Below, piece by piece: positions 17,883 to 26,204 of a stretch of 64,000 nucleotides of DNA. A program made the position numbers and the translations under genes. The stretch is from Firmicutes bacterium UBA2530. GTDB lineage: Bacteria > Bacillota > Clostridia > Tissierellales > Sedimentibacteraceae. Under the pieces are notes generated by a model. It saw nothing but the letters and a program-made list of their open reading frames with translations. It had not been told where the DNA came from and made no database searches. The DNA lies in contig DDNC01000021.1 of NCBI GenBank assembly GCA_002340985.1, positions 16,778 to 80,777 on the forward strand. The letters run 5' to 3'. Position 1 is the stretch's first letter, and the number at the start of each line of letters is the position of its first letter.

Positions 17883-18821
17883 ATGAATCATAGAGATAGA
17901 GTGGCATTTTTATTTTCGGGACAAGGCGCTCAATATCCGGGAATGATGAAGGAACTATGTGAGAAATGTAATAAAAGTCAAGAAGTATATGAAGTTGCTA
18001 AAATTGCTTTGGGAAGAGATATTCAAGATCTAACTTTTTCTGGTTCACAAGAAGAATTGAATCTTACGCACAATACACAACCTTGTATGCTTGCAGCTGA
18101 CTTAGCTGCTTATTATGCCGTTATAGATGCCGGGGTGAAACCGGATGTTGTAGCAGGTTTTTCACTTGGTGAATTTGGAGCTTTGGTGGCAGTTGATGCA
18201 CTGGATATCAAAAAAGCTTTTGAACTTGTTCAGATTCGTGCTGATGCTATGCAGGAATCAGTTCCTGTTGGCAAAGGCGGAATGGCTGTGGTTATGGGGT
18301 TAACTTCTGATGCTGTGGAGGAGTTATGTTCATCGATTAATGGATATGTCGTTCCGGCAAATTACAACTGCATTGGACAGATTGTTGTTTCGGGTGATAT
18401 GGAAGCAGTCGATTTGTTAGTGAAAAAGGCTAGGGAAAATAAAGTCAAAGCAATGAAATTAGGAGTTAGTGCACCATTTCATTGTGAATTAGTCAAACCA
18501 GCTGCCGAAGTGTTAAAGAATGCTATGGAAAATATATCATTTAATTCTTTTCAGATTCCGTTATATGCAAATACAACAGGCGAGAAGATTGTATATACAG
18601 ATATAAAAGAGGAACTATACAGACAGGTGTTCTCACCTGTTCAATGGCAGAGGACATTGGAGAATATGTGGGCTGAAGGCGTGGACATATTTATAGAAGT
18701 TGGTCCGGGAAAAACATTAACTAACTTTGTGAATCGTACATTAAAGGAAGCAAGAACATTTAATGTCCAAGACAGTGCAACTTTAGATGAACTTGTTAAA
18801 ACATTAAATAAGGAGGTTTAG
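17883..18821 (+). CDS. Malonyl-CoA:ACP transacylase-like acyltransferase (FabD family)
   Basis: About 312 residues. Seen: FSGQGAQYPGMM near the N-terminus, the nucleophile elbow GFSLGE (Ser near residue 93; housekeeping FabD has GHSLGE), an Arg in QIRADAMQ that in the family binds the malonyl carboxylate, and the catalytic His in SAPFHCELV near residue 198. It should load malonyl units onto one of the two ACPs downstream. ATG at 17883 follows AAAGGTGG at longer spacing (11 bp); GTG at 17868 is an alternative. Its location within a polysaccharide locus argues against housekeeping fatty-acid synthesis. Confidence 0.87.
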   Translation: MNHRDRVAFLFSGQGAQYPGMMKELCEKCNKSQEVYEVAKIALGRDIQDLTFSGSQEELNLTHNTQPCMLAADLAAYYAVIDAGVKPDVVAGFSLGEFGALVAVDALDIKKAFELVQIRADAMQESVPVGKGGMAVVMGLTSDAVEELCSSINGYVVPANYNCIGQIVVSGDMEAVDLLVKKARENKVKAMKLGVSAPFHCELVKPAAEVLKNAMENISFNSFQIPLYANTTGEKIVYTDIKEELYRQVFSPVQWQRTLENMWAEGVDIFIEVGPGKTLTNFVNRTLKEARTFNVQDSATLDELVKTLNKEV

Positions 18822-19898
18822 ATGAATATATTGACTATAAAAGGTGTAAAAATTGACGGAGTAGTTGCATGCTTGCCTGAGAATAAGCTTGATAATGAAA
18901 AGGCGTGTGAACCGTTATATGGCCCAAATGTTGAAACACTTATAAAAGCAACTGGCATTGAAACAAGATATGTAGCAAATGAAGGCACGACAGCTCTTGA
19001 TTTGAATACGGCTGCAGCGAAAAGGCTTTTGGCAATTACAAATACTGTTCCTGCTGAACTTGGAGGTGTAATTTGCGTGACATTTACCCCTGAACATTTG
19101 ATGCCAGGTGATGCAGCGGCAGCACAAACACGTCTTGGTATAGACAATGAATGTATTGCATTTGACATAAATATGGCATGTTCAGGATATGGCTATGGGC
19201 TTTATGTTGCTTCTACATTAGTAAAAGCAACTGGAAAGAAGTTCTTGCTTCTTAATGGCGATACGCAAACAGCTTATGTATCAAAAGAAGATAAAGCAAC
19301 AATGCCTGTTTTGAGTGATGTTGGAACTGCAACTTTATTGGTGCCAACTCAAGAAAATAATGAATGGAAGTTTTCATTTTATAGTGATGGCAGTAATAAA
19401 GAAGTATTATATATTAAGGCTGGCGGAACAAGATATCCTATGACTCAGAATGACCTGATTGCTAGGGAATATGAAGATGGTAGCAAGCGTAGAGATGCGG
19501 ATATATATATGAATGGTTATGAAGTATTTAGATTTGTTGCGCTTGATGTAAGTAGATTCATTAAAAAATTTATGGATAATATTGAAATTAGTGAAGAGGA
19601 TATAAATGCATTTGTTCCGCATCAAGCAAATATTTATATGATTCAGCAGCTTACAAAAAAATTAAAAATCGATAAAGAAAAAATGTGGAAAAGCGGTGAT
19701 ATTTATGGAAACCCTGCATCCGCATCTGTACCTCTTACAATAGCTCATAATGCAGGTAAATGGTTTGCTGATAGTGATTCTGACAATGCTGAAATGCTCA
19801 TTTCAGGTTTTGGCGGAGGGTTGTCTATAAGCGTTGGTAAAATTCAACTCAATAAGGCAGCAAAATATCAAGTATTTAAATATTATGAAGGAGAATAA
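18822..19898 (+). CDS. 3-oxoacyl-ACP synthase III-like enzyme (KAS III/FabH family)
   Basis: 358 residues with a complete Cys-His-Asn triad: Cys in NMACSGYGYG (near 120), His in FVPHQANIYM (near 267) and Asn in GNPASASVPL (near 297). It should condense a starter acyl group with malonyl-ACP to a beta-ketoacyl-ACP. It begins directly after the transacylase stop and ends 2 bp before the ACP gene, so the three are translationally coupled. Related enzymes (VioS of the Pseudomonas syringae viosamine island) make acyl groups for amino sugars. Confidence 0.9.
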   Translation: MNILTIKGVKIDGVVACLPENKLDNEKACEPLYGPNVETLIKATGIETRYVANEGTTALDLNTAAAKRLLAITNTVPAELGGVICVTFTPEHLMPGDAAAAQTRLGIDNECIAFDINMACSGYGYGLYVASTLVKATGKKFLLLNGDTQTAYVSKEDKATMPVLSDVGTATLLVPTQENNEWKFSFYSDGSNKEVLYIKAGGTRYPMTQNDLIAREYEDGSKRRDADIYMNGYEVFRFVALDVSRFIKKFMDNIEISEEDINAFVPHQANIYMIQQLTKKLKIDKEKMWKSGDIYGNPASASVPLTIAHNAGKWFADSDSDNAEMLISGFGGGLSISVGKIQLNKAAKYQVFKYYEGE

Positions 19899-19900
19899 AG

Positions 19901-20119
19901 ATGCAAGAATTTTTAGCATTTGTTGCAAACATTTTTGGTATGTCTCCAGATGAAATATCTCTTAAGACATCTTACAACTCAATTTCTGAATGGGATTCAT
20001 TGATGCAGCTAAGGCTCGTGGCAGAGATTAGTGATCAATATGATGTGGATATTCCAATTGATGAAGTACCCAATATAAAGACGCTTGAGGACTTTTACTA
20101 CTATATAGAGACTAAATAA
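19901..20119 (+). CDS. Acyl carrier protein (first of two)
   Basis: 72 residues. The phosphopantetheine attachment site is WDSLMQLRLV with Ser near residue 33, in the usual helical-bundle ACP context, and the acidic helix II that follows is typical. It lies between KAS III and the FkbH-like gene and starts 2 bp after the former. A dedicated ACP suggests that the acyl chain is kept separate from primary fatty-acid synthesis. Confidence 0.9.
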   Translation: MQEFLAFVANIFGMSPDEISLKTSYNSISEWDSLMQLRLVAEISDQYDVDIPIDEVPNIKTLEDFYYYIETK

Positions 20120-20142
20120 AAATTTATTATGAAGGTGATTAA

Positions 20143-21795
20143 ATGAAAATTGCAATCCTGTCAAATGTAAATTTAGATATATTGAAGAAACAACTGGAAA
20201 AAACATATGATACTTTTTCTACAGAGGGTTATGGTCAATGGATTAAGTATGCATTGACAAAGGATGAGCGCCTTAATGAATTCAATCCGCAGTGTATTTT
20301 TCTCTTACTAGACGGATTTGGCATAGTTGAAAATCTTGAGGATGAGGATAAGGTTAAGAAAGAGTTATATTCATATACTGTTTTCATTAAGAGTTTGGCA
20401 GAGAATTATCCTCAGGCAACTTTTGCTATTTCAAATATACACATAAAGCAACGATATATAAATAGTGGCGACTATTTCAAAACTGATTCACCTATTGAGC
20501 AGCACTGGGACAATCTAATAAATGTAATAATGAAAGAGAAAAAGAACGTTCATCTATTTAAACTCCGAGAACTAATTCAAACAAGTGGTTCTGTGTATGA
20601 TGATAAAATGTGGTACATGGGTTCTATTCCATATAGTATGAAGTTTACTTCAATGTTAGAAAAAGAAGTAAGTTCTTTCATAGAGTATATGATTCTCAAA
20701 CGGAAAAAGGTACTTATTACTGATCTTGACAACACGCTTTGGGGTGGGGTAGTTGGAGAAGATGGTCCTCTTGGCATAGAAGTTGGTGAATCACATATCG
20801 GTGCAATATATCGTGATGGACAGAAGGTTATGAAACAAATGAAGAATGCAGGTATTCTTCTGGCGATTGTTTCTAAGAACAATATAGAAGAAGTTCAAGA
20901 AGCATTCAGAACCAATAAGCATATGTATTTACATGAGGACGATTTTTCAGCTATTTATTGCAACTGGGAACCTAAAGTTGCTAATATTAAGCAAATTGCA
21001 ATAGAGCTGAACCTTGGATTGGATTCGTTTGTTTTTCTTGATGACAATAATGTGGAGCGTGAAGCTGTAAGGCAGCAGCTTCCAGAAGTAACAGTGATAG
21101 ATTTTCCTAAAGATGTATCGATGCTTCCAAAAGTGTTGATGGAAACATACAACAAATATTTTTTTGAATGGAGGATAACGGAGGAAGATTTAACAAGAAC
21201 ACGTCAGTATCAGGAAGAAGTCACAAGAAAGAAAGAAATGCAAAAGTTAGCTTCTGAAGATGTATCAATTGATGACTACTTAAAGTCGCTGAATATTCAG
21301 ATAATATTGAGTGCCGTTGATAACACAAACATAGAGAGAACGGTTCAACTACTTAATAAAACGAACCAATTTAATACAAATACAGTTCGCATGAATATGA
21401 GTGAGATACAGCAATATATAGCTGATATTAATCATAAAGTATTTGTTGCTAATGTAGCAGATAAATACGGTGATAATGGATTGGTTTCAATTATAATGAT
21501 CAACTTAGATGGAAGCGATGCATACGTTGAAAACTTTCTAATGAGTTGTAGAGTCATGGGAAGGCAGATAGAAGATGCCATTATTAGTACTGTCGAAAAA
21601 TACATGGGAGATAATGGAGTAAAAAATATTTATTCAAGCTATATTCCAACTGCAAAGAATGTCCCTGTCAGAGATTTATGGGAACGATTAGGATATAATT
21701 TAGTAAATGAATGCGATGGCGAAAAAAAATATATTAAGCATTTAGGTGAAACGGAGATTCCAGCACTTTTGAAGGCAGAGATGCGAGTTGTATAA
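20143..21795 (+). CDS. FkbH-like HAD-superfamily (subfamily IIIC) protein with C-terminal GNAT-like domain
   Basis: 550 residues. An N-terminal domain of about 180 residues is followed by a HAD core with the signature ITDLDNTLWGGV near residue 191, IVSKNN, and FVFLDDNNVERE; the C-terminal third (NGLVSIIMI, FLMSCRVMGRQIEDAII) is GNAT-like. FkbH proteins take a phosphoglyceryl unit from 1,3-bisphosphoglycerate, dephosphorylate it and load a glyceryl group onto an ACP. Here it stands between two ACPs, so glyceryl-ACP may be the starter or the finished acyl donor. The function in a polysaccharide locus is inferred. Confidence 0.85.
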   Translation: MKIAILSNVNLDILKKQLEKTYDTFSTEGYGQWIKYALTKDERLNEFNPQCIFLLLDGFGIVENLEDEDKVKKELYSYTVFIKSLAENYPQATFAISNIHIKQRYINSGDYFKTDSPIEQHWDNLINVIMKEKKNVHLFKLRELIQTSGSVYDDKMWYMGSIPYSMKFTSMLEKEVSSFIEYMILKRKKVLITDLDNTLWGGVVGEDGPLGIEVGESHIGAIYRDGQKVMKQMKNAGILLAIVSKNNIEEVQEAFRTNKHMYLHEDDFSAIYCNWEPKVANIKQIAIELNLGLDSFVFLDDNNVEREAVRQQLPEVTVIDFPKDVSMLPKVLMETYNKYFFEWRITEEDLTRTRQYQEEVTRKKEMQKLASEDVSIDDYLKSLNIQIILSAVDNTNIERTVQLLNKTNQFNTNTVRMNMSEIQQYIADINHKVFVANVADKYGDNGLVSIIMINLDGSDAYVENFLMSCRVMGRQIEDAIISTVEKYMGDNGVKNIYSSYIPTAKNVPVRDLWERLGYNLVNECDGEKKYIKHLGETEIPALLKAEMRVV

Positions 21796-21866
21796 TTATA
21801 ACAAATATAACTAATTAAAATTTAAGTAAATTTTTTAAATACGATATTTGAGAAGGAGGAACAAAA

Positions 21867-22088
21867 ATGGAAAGATTTATTGAACTAGTAGCTGAAATAC
21901 TTGAGGTTGATTCTAAGGAACTAAGCCAAGACACATATTTTAGAGATGCCACAGATAGTTTTGATTCAATGATGGGATTCATGCTTATATGTATGATGGA
22001 AGATGAGTATGGAACGCGTGTCTCTGTTGATAACTTTTTGCAATGTAAAACAATTGGTGACTTATTTAACCAAGTAGAGGTGAATTGA
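21867..22088 (+). CDS. Acyl carrier protein (second of two)
   Basis: 73 residues. The attachment site is FDSMMGF with Ser near residue 34, preceded by a typical ACP helix I (FIELVAEILEVD). The sequence differs clearly from the first ACP, which suggests different partners, for example one ACP for the glyceryl unit and one for malonyl or ketoacyl units. ATG at 21867 follows AAGGAGGA. The ketoreductase starts 4 bp after its stop. Confidence 0.88.
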   Translation: MERFIELVAEILEVDSKELSQDTYFRDATDSFDSMMGFMLICMMEDEYGTRVSVDNFLQCKTIGDLFNQVEVN

Positions 22089-22092
22089 AGGA

Positions 22093-22827
22093 ATGAATAA
22101 TATTATAATTACTGGTGCATGTGGTGGAATAGGTTATGCCATTGCAACCGAATTATTGTCGAACGGTTCAACTATATGGGCGATAGGTACTTCTCAAGAA
22201 AAACTTGAAGAATTATTTGGTATGAACGACGCTTGCCATTTATATGCGTGTGATTTGACTTTAGAAGAAGAAGTTGTAAAAATGGTGAAGCATATAGTAT
22301 CTTTATCTGGACCTGTGGGTGGGTTTGTCCACTGTGCGGGAATCAGTAAGTTTGTACCACTATATCTTACAAAACTGAAAGATATTAAATCGATTTTTGA
22401 AATCCATGTTTATACAGCAATTCTAATGTGCTCACAATTGTCGAAAAAAGGAATTGCTCAAGATAATTGTTCGATAGTACTTTTTTCATCTGTTGCTGCA
22501 CATGAAGGTGCGTCAGGAAATGCTTCATATGCAGCGGCAAAAGGTGCTATAGAGGGATATTTGGCATCGGCAGCTTCTGAATTAGCAGAGAAGAATATAA
22601 GGATTAATGCAATAGTACCAGGTGATATTAATGCCGGTATGTTCAAACGTTTTTCAGAATCCTTAGATGAATATAAGTTGGAAGAAAGAGAAGCTAAGTA
22701 TCCTTTGGGTTTTGGAAAAGCAGAGGACGTTGCAAACCTTGCTGTGTTTTTGCTGTCAGAAAAGGCATCTTGGATTACAGGACAGAAATATTTCATAGAT
22801 GGTGGACATATGAGTCGTAAGGTATGA
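22093..22827 (+). CDS. Short-chain dehydrogenase, FabG-like ketoreductase
   Basis: 244 residues, classical SDR. Seen: TGACGGIGYAIA cofactor loop, the catalytic Ser in LFSSVAAHEG and YAAAK with Tyr and Lys near 147-151, PGDINAGMF, and the C-terminal SWITGQKYFIDGG common to FabG. It probably reduces the beta-ketoacyl-ACP made by KAS III to the 3-hydroxyacyl-ACP. VioR of the viosamine island is the functional analogue. It is coupled to the ACP gene. Confidence 0.88.
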   Translation: MNNIIITGACGGIGYAIATELLSNGSTIWAIGTSQEKLEELFGMNDACHLYACDLTLEEEVVKMVKHIVSLSGPVGGFVHCAGISKFVPLYLTKLKDIKSIFEIHVYTAILMCSQLSKKGIAQDNCSIVLFSSVAAHEGASGNASYAAAKGAIEGYLASAASELAEKNIRINAIVPGDINAGMFKRFSESLDEYKLEEREAKYPLGFGKAEDVANLAVFLLSEKASWITGQKYFIDGGHMSRKV

Positions 22828-22875
22828 TAAATCATAAATATCTGAGTATATATTTAGTATGAATAGGAGAATGTA

Positions 22876-23415
22876 ATGTTTATTAGAAATAAATTAGTCG
22901 GAAAAACAATATCGTTGCGGTGTGCTGAAATAGCCGATGCAGATTTTATTTTGCGTTTAAGAAATGATGATAAAATCTCGAAGTATTTGCCAAAACTTAA
23001 TATTACTGTTTCCCAGCAGAAAGAGTGGATTAATTCGCAGCGTAATGATACATTGGACTACTATTTTATAATTGAAGATGCTGTTAGTCAAACTCCACTT
23101 GGAACTATTTCATTATACGATTTTACAGATTGTGAAGCTGAGAGTGGACGCTTTGCTTGCTTGGGTAATCCGGTTCAAAACGTTGAGTCTGGTCTTCTCT
23201 TATATGATTTTGCGTTTTACCACTTAAAATTATCAATAGTCAAAGCATGGGTATACAAAGATAATATTGGTGTTCTGAATTATAATCGAAAATTTGGATT
23301 TACATTTATTGATGGTGTGTCAAGTGAAGGAGTTCCTTGCATGAAAGGTAGTTTGACCAAGAATTCATACGAATTGGCATCAAAGAAACTTAAACCATAT
23401 TTTGATAGATTATGA
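22876..23415 (+). CDS. GNAT-family N-acyltransferase (RimJ/RimL-like)
   Basis: 179 residues. Strands such as GKTISLRCAEIADADFILRLRNDD and the loop AWVYKDNIGVLNYNRKFGF are typical of GNAT proteins that N-acylate nucleotide amino sugars (PseH, WecD types). As the last gene of the acyl module it is the best candidate for moving the ACP-bound hydroxyacyl group to the amino group made by the aminotransferase at 15448. Whether it uses ACP or CoA thioesters cannot be read from the sequence. Confidence 0.82.
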   Translation: MFIRNKLVGKTISLRCAEIADADFILRLRNDDKISKYLPKLNITVSQQKEWINSQRNDTLDYYFIIEDAVSQTPLGTISLYDFTDCEAESGRFACLGNPVQNVESGLLLYDFAFYHLKLSIVKAWVYKDNIGVLNYNRKFGFTFIDGVSSEGVPCMKGSLTKNSYELASKKLKPYFDRL

Positions 23416-23871
23416 TTATTAATAGAAATATAAACGCATTGTAAAGCGGTTAGATTAGTTGTATGCTTGTTTATTGCTAGATATTGATGCGAAAGATGAT
23501 TGAGAGAATCATAATATGTTTAGAGATGCAACTGGAAGACTGAAACAATATTATATGCCGAGAGCTATTCGGATTGTAATTCTATTGATATTATGATATA
23601 TAAAACTAGAATGGATATGACTGCTGGATAGATGAGTTGCTTGCTACATGAAATATTTTAGACACATCACGTTTTGTGTGCGTATTTGCTGATCAATACA
23701 GAGGTTGTGAAGTGTAGTGTCGTTGGACAACATGGTGACAGTCAAGTTTCTATTTGTAGTAAACTTTCTATTGTTGGTGTTAATATGAATGATTATGCGA
23801 AAAGTGTGGTAACATTTCATAACTAAAATAAAACAATAAATAACTCGGTTTAACAAGGTGGATAAAATAAA
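23416..23871. other. 456-bp intergenic stretch, probably eroded sequence
   Basis: No full gene on either strand. A 25-codon open stretch starting at ATG 23517 and short open frames on the minus strand have no recognised product or clear ribosome-binding site. No strong terminator is seen after the GNAT gene. The next gene has its own AAGGTGG site just before 23872. The stretch may be what remains of a lost gene. Confidence 0.4.
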
Positions 23872-25038
23872 ATGAAGATAACAGTAGCAGGATCAGGGTA
23901 TGTAGGATTGTCCAATGCTATACTTTTAGCACAACATAATGAAGTAATAGCATTGGATATTATTCAGGAAAGGATTGATATGATAAATAATGGGATATCA
24001 CCTATTATTGACAAGGAAATAGAAGAACATTTAGCAACTAAGGAATTAAATTTAACTGGAACAACAGATAATTATATGGCATTTAAAGACGCTGAGTATG
24101 TAATAATATCAACTCCTACAAATTATGATCCAGATAAAAACTATTTTGATACAGGAACTGTGGAAGAGGTTGTAGCTAGTGTATTATCAATAAATCCTAA
24201 TGCGGTAATGGTTATTAAATCTACAGTACCTGTAGGATATACAGTGAAAATTAAAGAAATGTTTGAAACTGATAATATAATTTTTTCACCGGAGTTTTTA
24301 AGGGAAGGAAAGGCCCTTTTTGATAATCTTTATCCATCAAGAATTGTTGTTGGTGAACAGTCGGAAAGAGCGAAAGTATTTGCGGATCTTCTTTTAAATG
24401 GAGCTATTAAAAAAGATGTACCTGTACTTTTTACAAACTCAACAGAAGCTGAAGCTATAAAATTATTTGCCAATACATACCTTGCATTAAGAGTGGCATA
24501 TTTTAATGAATTAGATTCATATGCAGAATTGAGAGGATTAAATACGAAGCAGATCATTGATGGTGTTTGTCTTGACCCAAGAATTGGAACTCATTACAAT
24601 AACCCTTCATTTGGGTATGGTGGTTATTGTCTACCTAAGGATACTAAACAGCTGCTTGCTAATTATGCAGATGTGCCTCAAAATATTATGTCTGCCATTG
24701 TGGATGCAAACAGGACAAGAAAAGATCATATTGCAGATATGATTATTAAAAGAAATCCTAAAATAGTTGGTATATACAGGTTAACAATGAAAACAGATTC
24801 GGATAATTTTAGACAATCAGCAATTCAGGGTGTCATGAAGCGTATTAAAGCTAAAGGTATTGAGGTTGTTGTGTATGAACCGGCTCTTAATACGGATAAT
24901 TTTTATAATTCAAGGGTTATTAGGGATTTTAATGAATTTAAAGACATATCGGATGTTATAGTGTCAAATCGACTATCTGATGATATTAAGGATGTAGCGG
25001 ATAAAGTATATACAAGGGACATATATTGCAGAGATTAA
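23872..25038 (+). CDS. ugd: UDP-glucose 6-dehydrogenase
   Basis: 388 residues of the UDP-glucose/GDP-mannose dehydrogenase family, at the short end of the family. Seen: the NAD loop AGSGYVGLSNAIL, STPTNYDP, VIKSTVPVGYT, SPEFLREGKALFDNLYPSRIV and the catalytic Cys in GYGGYCLPKDTKQL near residue 253. It makes UDP-glucuronate for the polymer. The short form with EFLREGKALFDNLYPSRI is that of the Ugd type rather than WecC. The UDP-glucuronate epimerase follows after 20 bp. Confidence 0.93.
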   Translation: MKITVAGSGYVGLSNAILLAQHNEVIALDIIQERIDMINNGISPIIDKEIEEHLATKELNLTGTTDNYMAFKDAEYVIISTPTNYDPDKNYFDTGTVEEVVASVLSINPNAVMVIKSTVPVGYTVKIKEMFETDNIIFSPEFLREGKALFDNLYPSRIVVGEQSERAKVFADLLLNGAIKKDVPVLFTNSTEAEAIKLFANTYLALRVAYFNELDSYAELRGLNTKQIIDGVCLDPRIGTHYNNPSFGYGGYCLPKDTKQLLANYADVPQNIMSAIVDANRTRKDHIADMIIKRNPKIVGIYRLTMKTDSDNFRQSAIQGVMKRIKAKGIEVVVYEPALNTDNFYNSRVIRDFNEFKDISDVIVSNRLSDDIKDVADKVYTRDIYCRD

Positions 25039-25058
25039 TAAAATCAGGAGAAAGATAG

Positions 25059-26102
25059 ATGAATTACAATGATTTGGATATAAGTAAAATATGTCTTATA
25101 ACAGGGGCTGCTGGTTTTATCGGGTCCTTTTTATCAAAAAAATTATTGGAAAATGGTTGCAAAGTTATTGGTATTGATAATATAAATGATTATTATGATG
25201 TGAATCTTAAATATGTGCGATTAGAAATGCTAAAGCCATTTGAAAAGTTTATTTTTATTAAAGGCGATATATCTAATAAGGATATGATGATAAAGGTTTT
25301 TAAAGAATACAAGCCTAATATAGTTATAAACTTAGCAGCTCAGGCGGGAGTAAGGTATTCTATTGATAATCCGGATGTGTACATACAAAGCAATATTATA
25401 GGTTTTTATAATATTCTTGAAGCTTGCAGGTATAACCCGGTGGAACACTTAATTTATGCTTCTTCAAGCTCTGTTTATGGTTCTAATAAAAAGGTACCTT
25501 TTGAAGAAACGGATTTTGTTGATCATCCAGTGTCTTTATATGCAGCTACTAAAAAATCCAATGAATTAATGGCACATACTTACAGCCATTTGTATGATAT
25601 CCCAGCCACAGGGTTAAGATTTTTTACAGTATACGGGCCAATGGGCAGGCCGGATATGGCATACTTCGGATTTACAGATAAATATTTCAAAGGTGAACCC
25701 ATTAGAATATTTAACGACGGCAATTTTGAACATGATCTTTATAGGGATTTTACTTTTATTGATGATATTGTAGAAGGAATTGTGAGATTGATGGGGAATC
25801 CACCGGTTAAGAAGGATGAACTTTCTGTGGCTGCTGCGCATCGAGTATTCAACATAGGTAATAATTCACCGGAAAAATTGATGATATTTATTGGAGTTTT
25901 GGAAGAATGTTTAAGTAGATCATTAGGCAGGGAAGTAATATTTGAAAAAATATTTGAACCCATGAAACCCGGAGATGTACCAGCTACATATGCATCAACT
26001 GATTTATTACAGGATGTGGTAGGGTTTAAGCCAGAAACATCAATTGAAGAAGGGCTGCAGAAGTTTACGGATTGGTATGTGGGGTATTATGGGGTGAAGT
26101 AA
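25059..26102 (+). CDS. UDP-glucuronate 4-epimerase-like SDR
   Basis: 347 residues of the extended SDR family. Seen: TGAAGFIGSFL near residue 14, DNINDYYDVNLKYVRL, NLAAQAGVRYSIDNPD, SSSSVYG, the catalytic YAATKK near 161 and FFTVYGPMGRPDMA. The AGVRYS and GRPDMA motifs are characteristic of UDP-GlcA 4-epimerases, giving UDP-galacturonate. Placed after ugd, it implies an acidic polymer with galacturonic acid. It is the last recognisable polysaccharide gene. Confidence 0.9.
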   Translation: MNYNDLDISKICLITGAAGFIGSFLSKKLLENGCKVIGIDNINDYYDVNLKYVRLEMLKPFEKFIFIKGDISNKDMMIKVFKEYKPNIVINLAAQAGVRYSIDNPDVYIQSNIIGFYNILEACRYNPVEHLIYASSSSVYGSNKKVPFEETDFVDHPVSLYAATKKSNELMAHTYSHLYDIPATGLRFFTVYGPMGRPDMAYFGFTDKYFKGEPIRIFNDGNFEHDLYRDFTFIDDIVEGIVRLMGNPPVKKDELSVAAAHRVFNIGNNSPEKLMIFIGVLEECLSRSLGREVIFEKIFEPMKPGDVPATYASTDLLQDVVGFKPETSIEEGLQKFTDWYVGYYGVK

Positions 26103-26204
26103 GAAACGGCGAATTATGTTTTTTATTAATATTACATTATAGTTAGGCAAACGCATACTTTAAGCAACATAAAAATAAATGATTTTAAAATATAGGGATA
26201 TCTT

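Noticed and set aside
23517..23594. Small gene in the gap after the GNAT gene
   Set aside because: The 25-codon frame has no clear ribosome-binding site or recognisable product.
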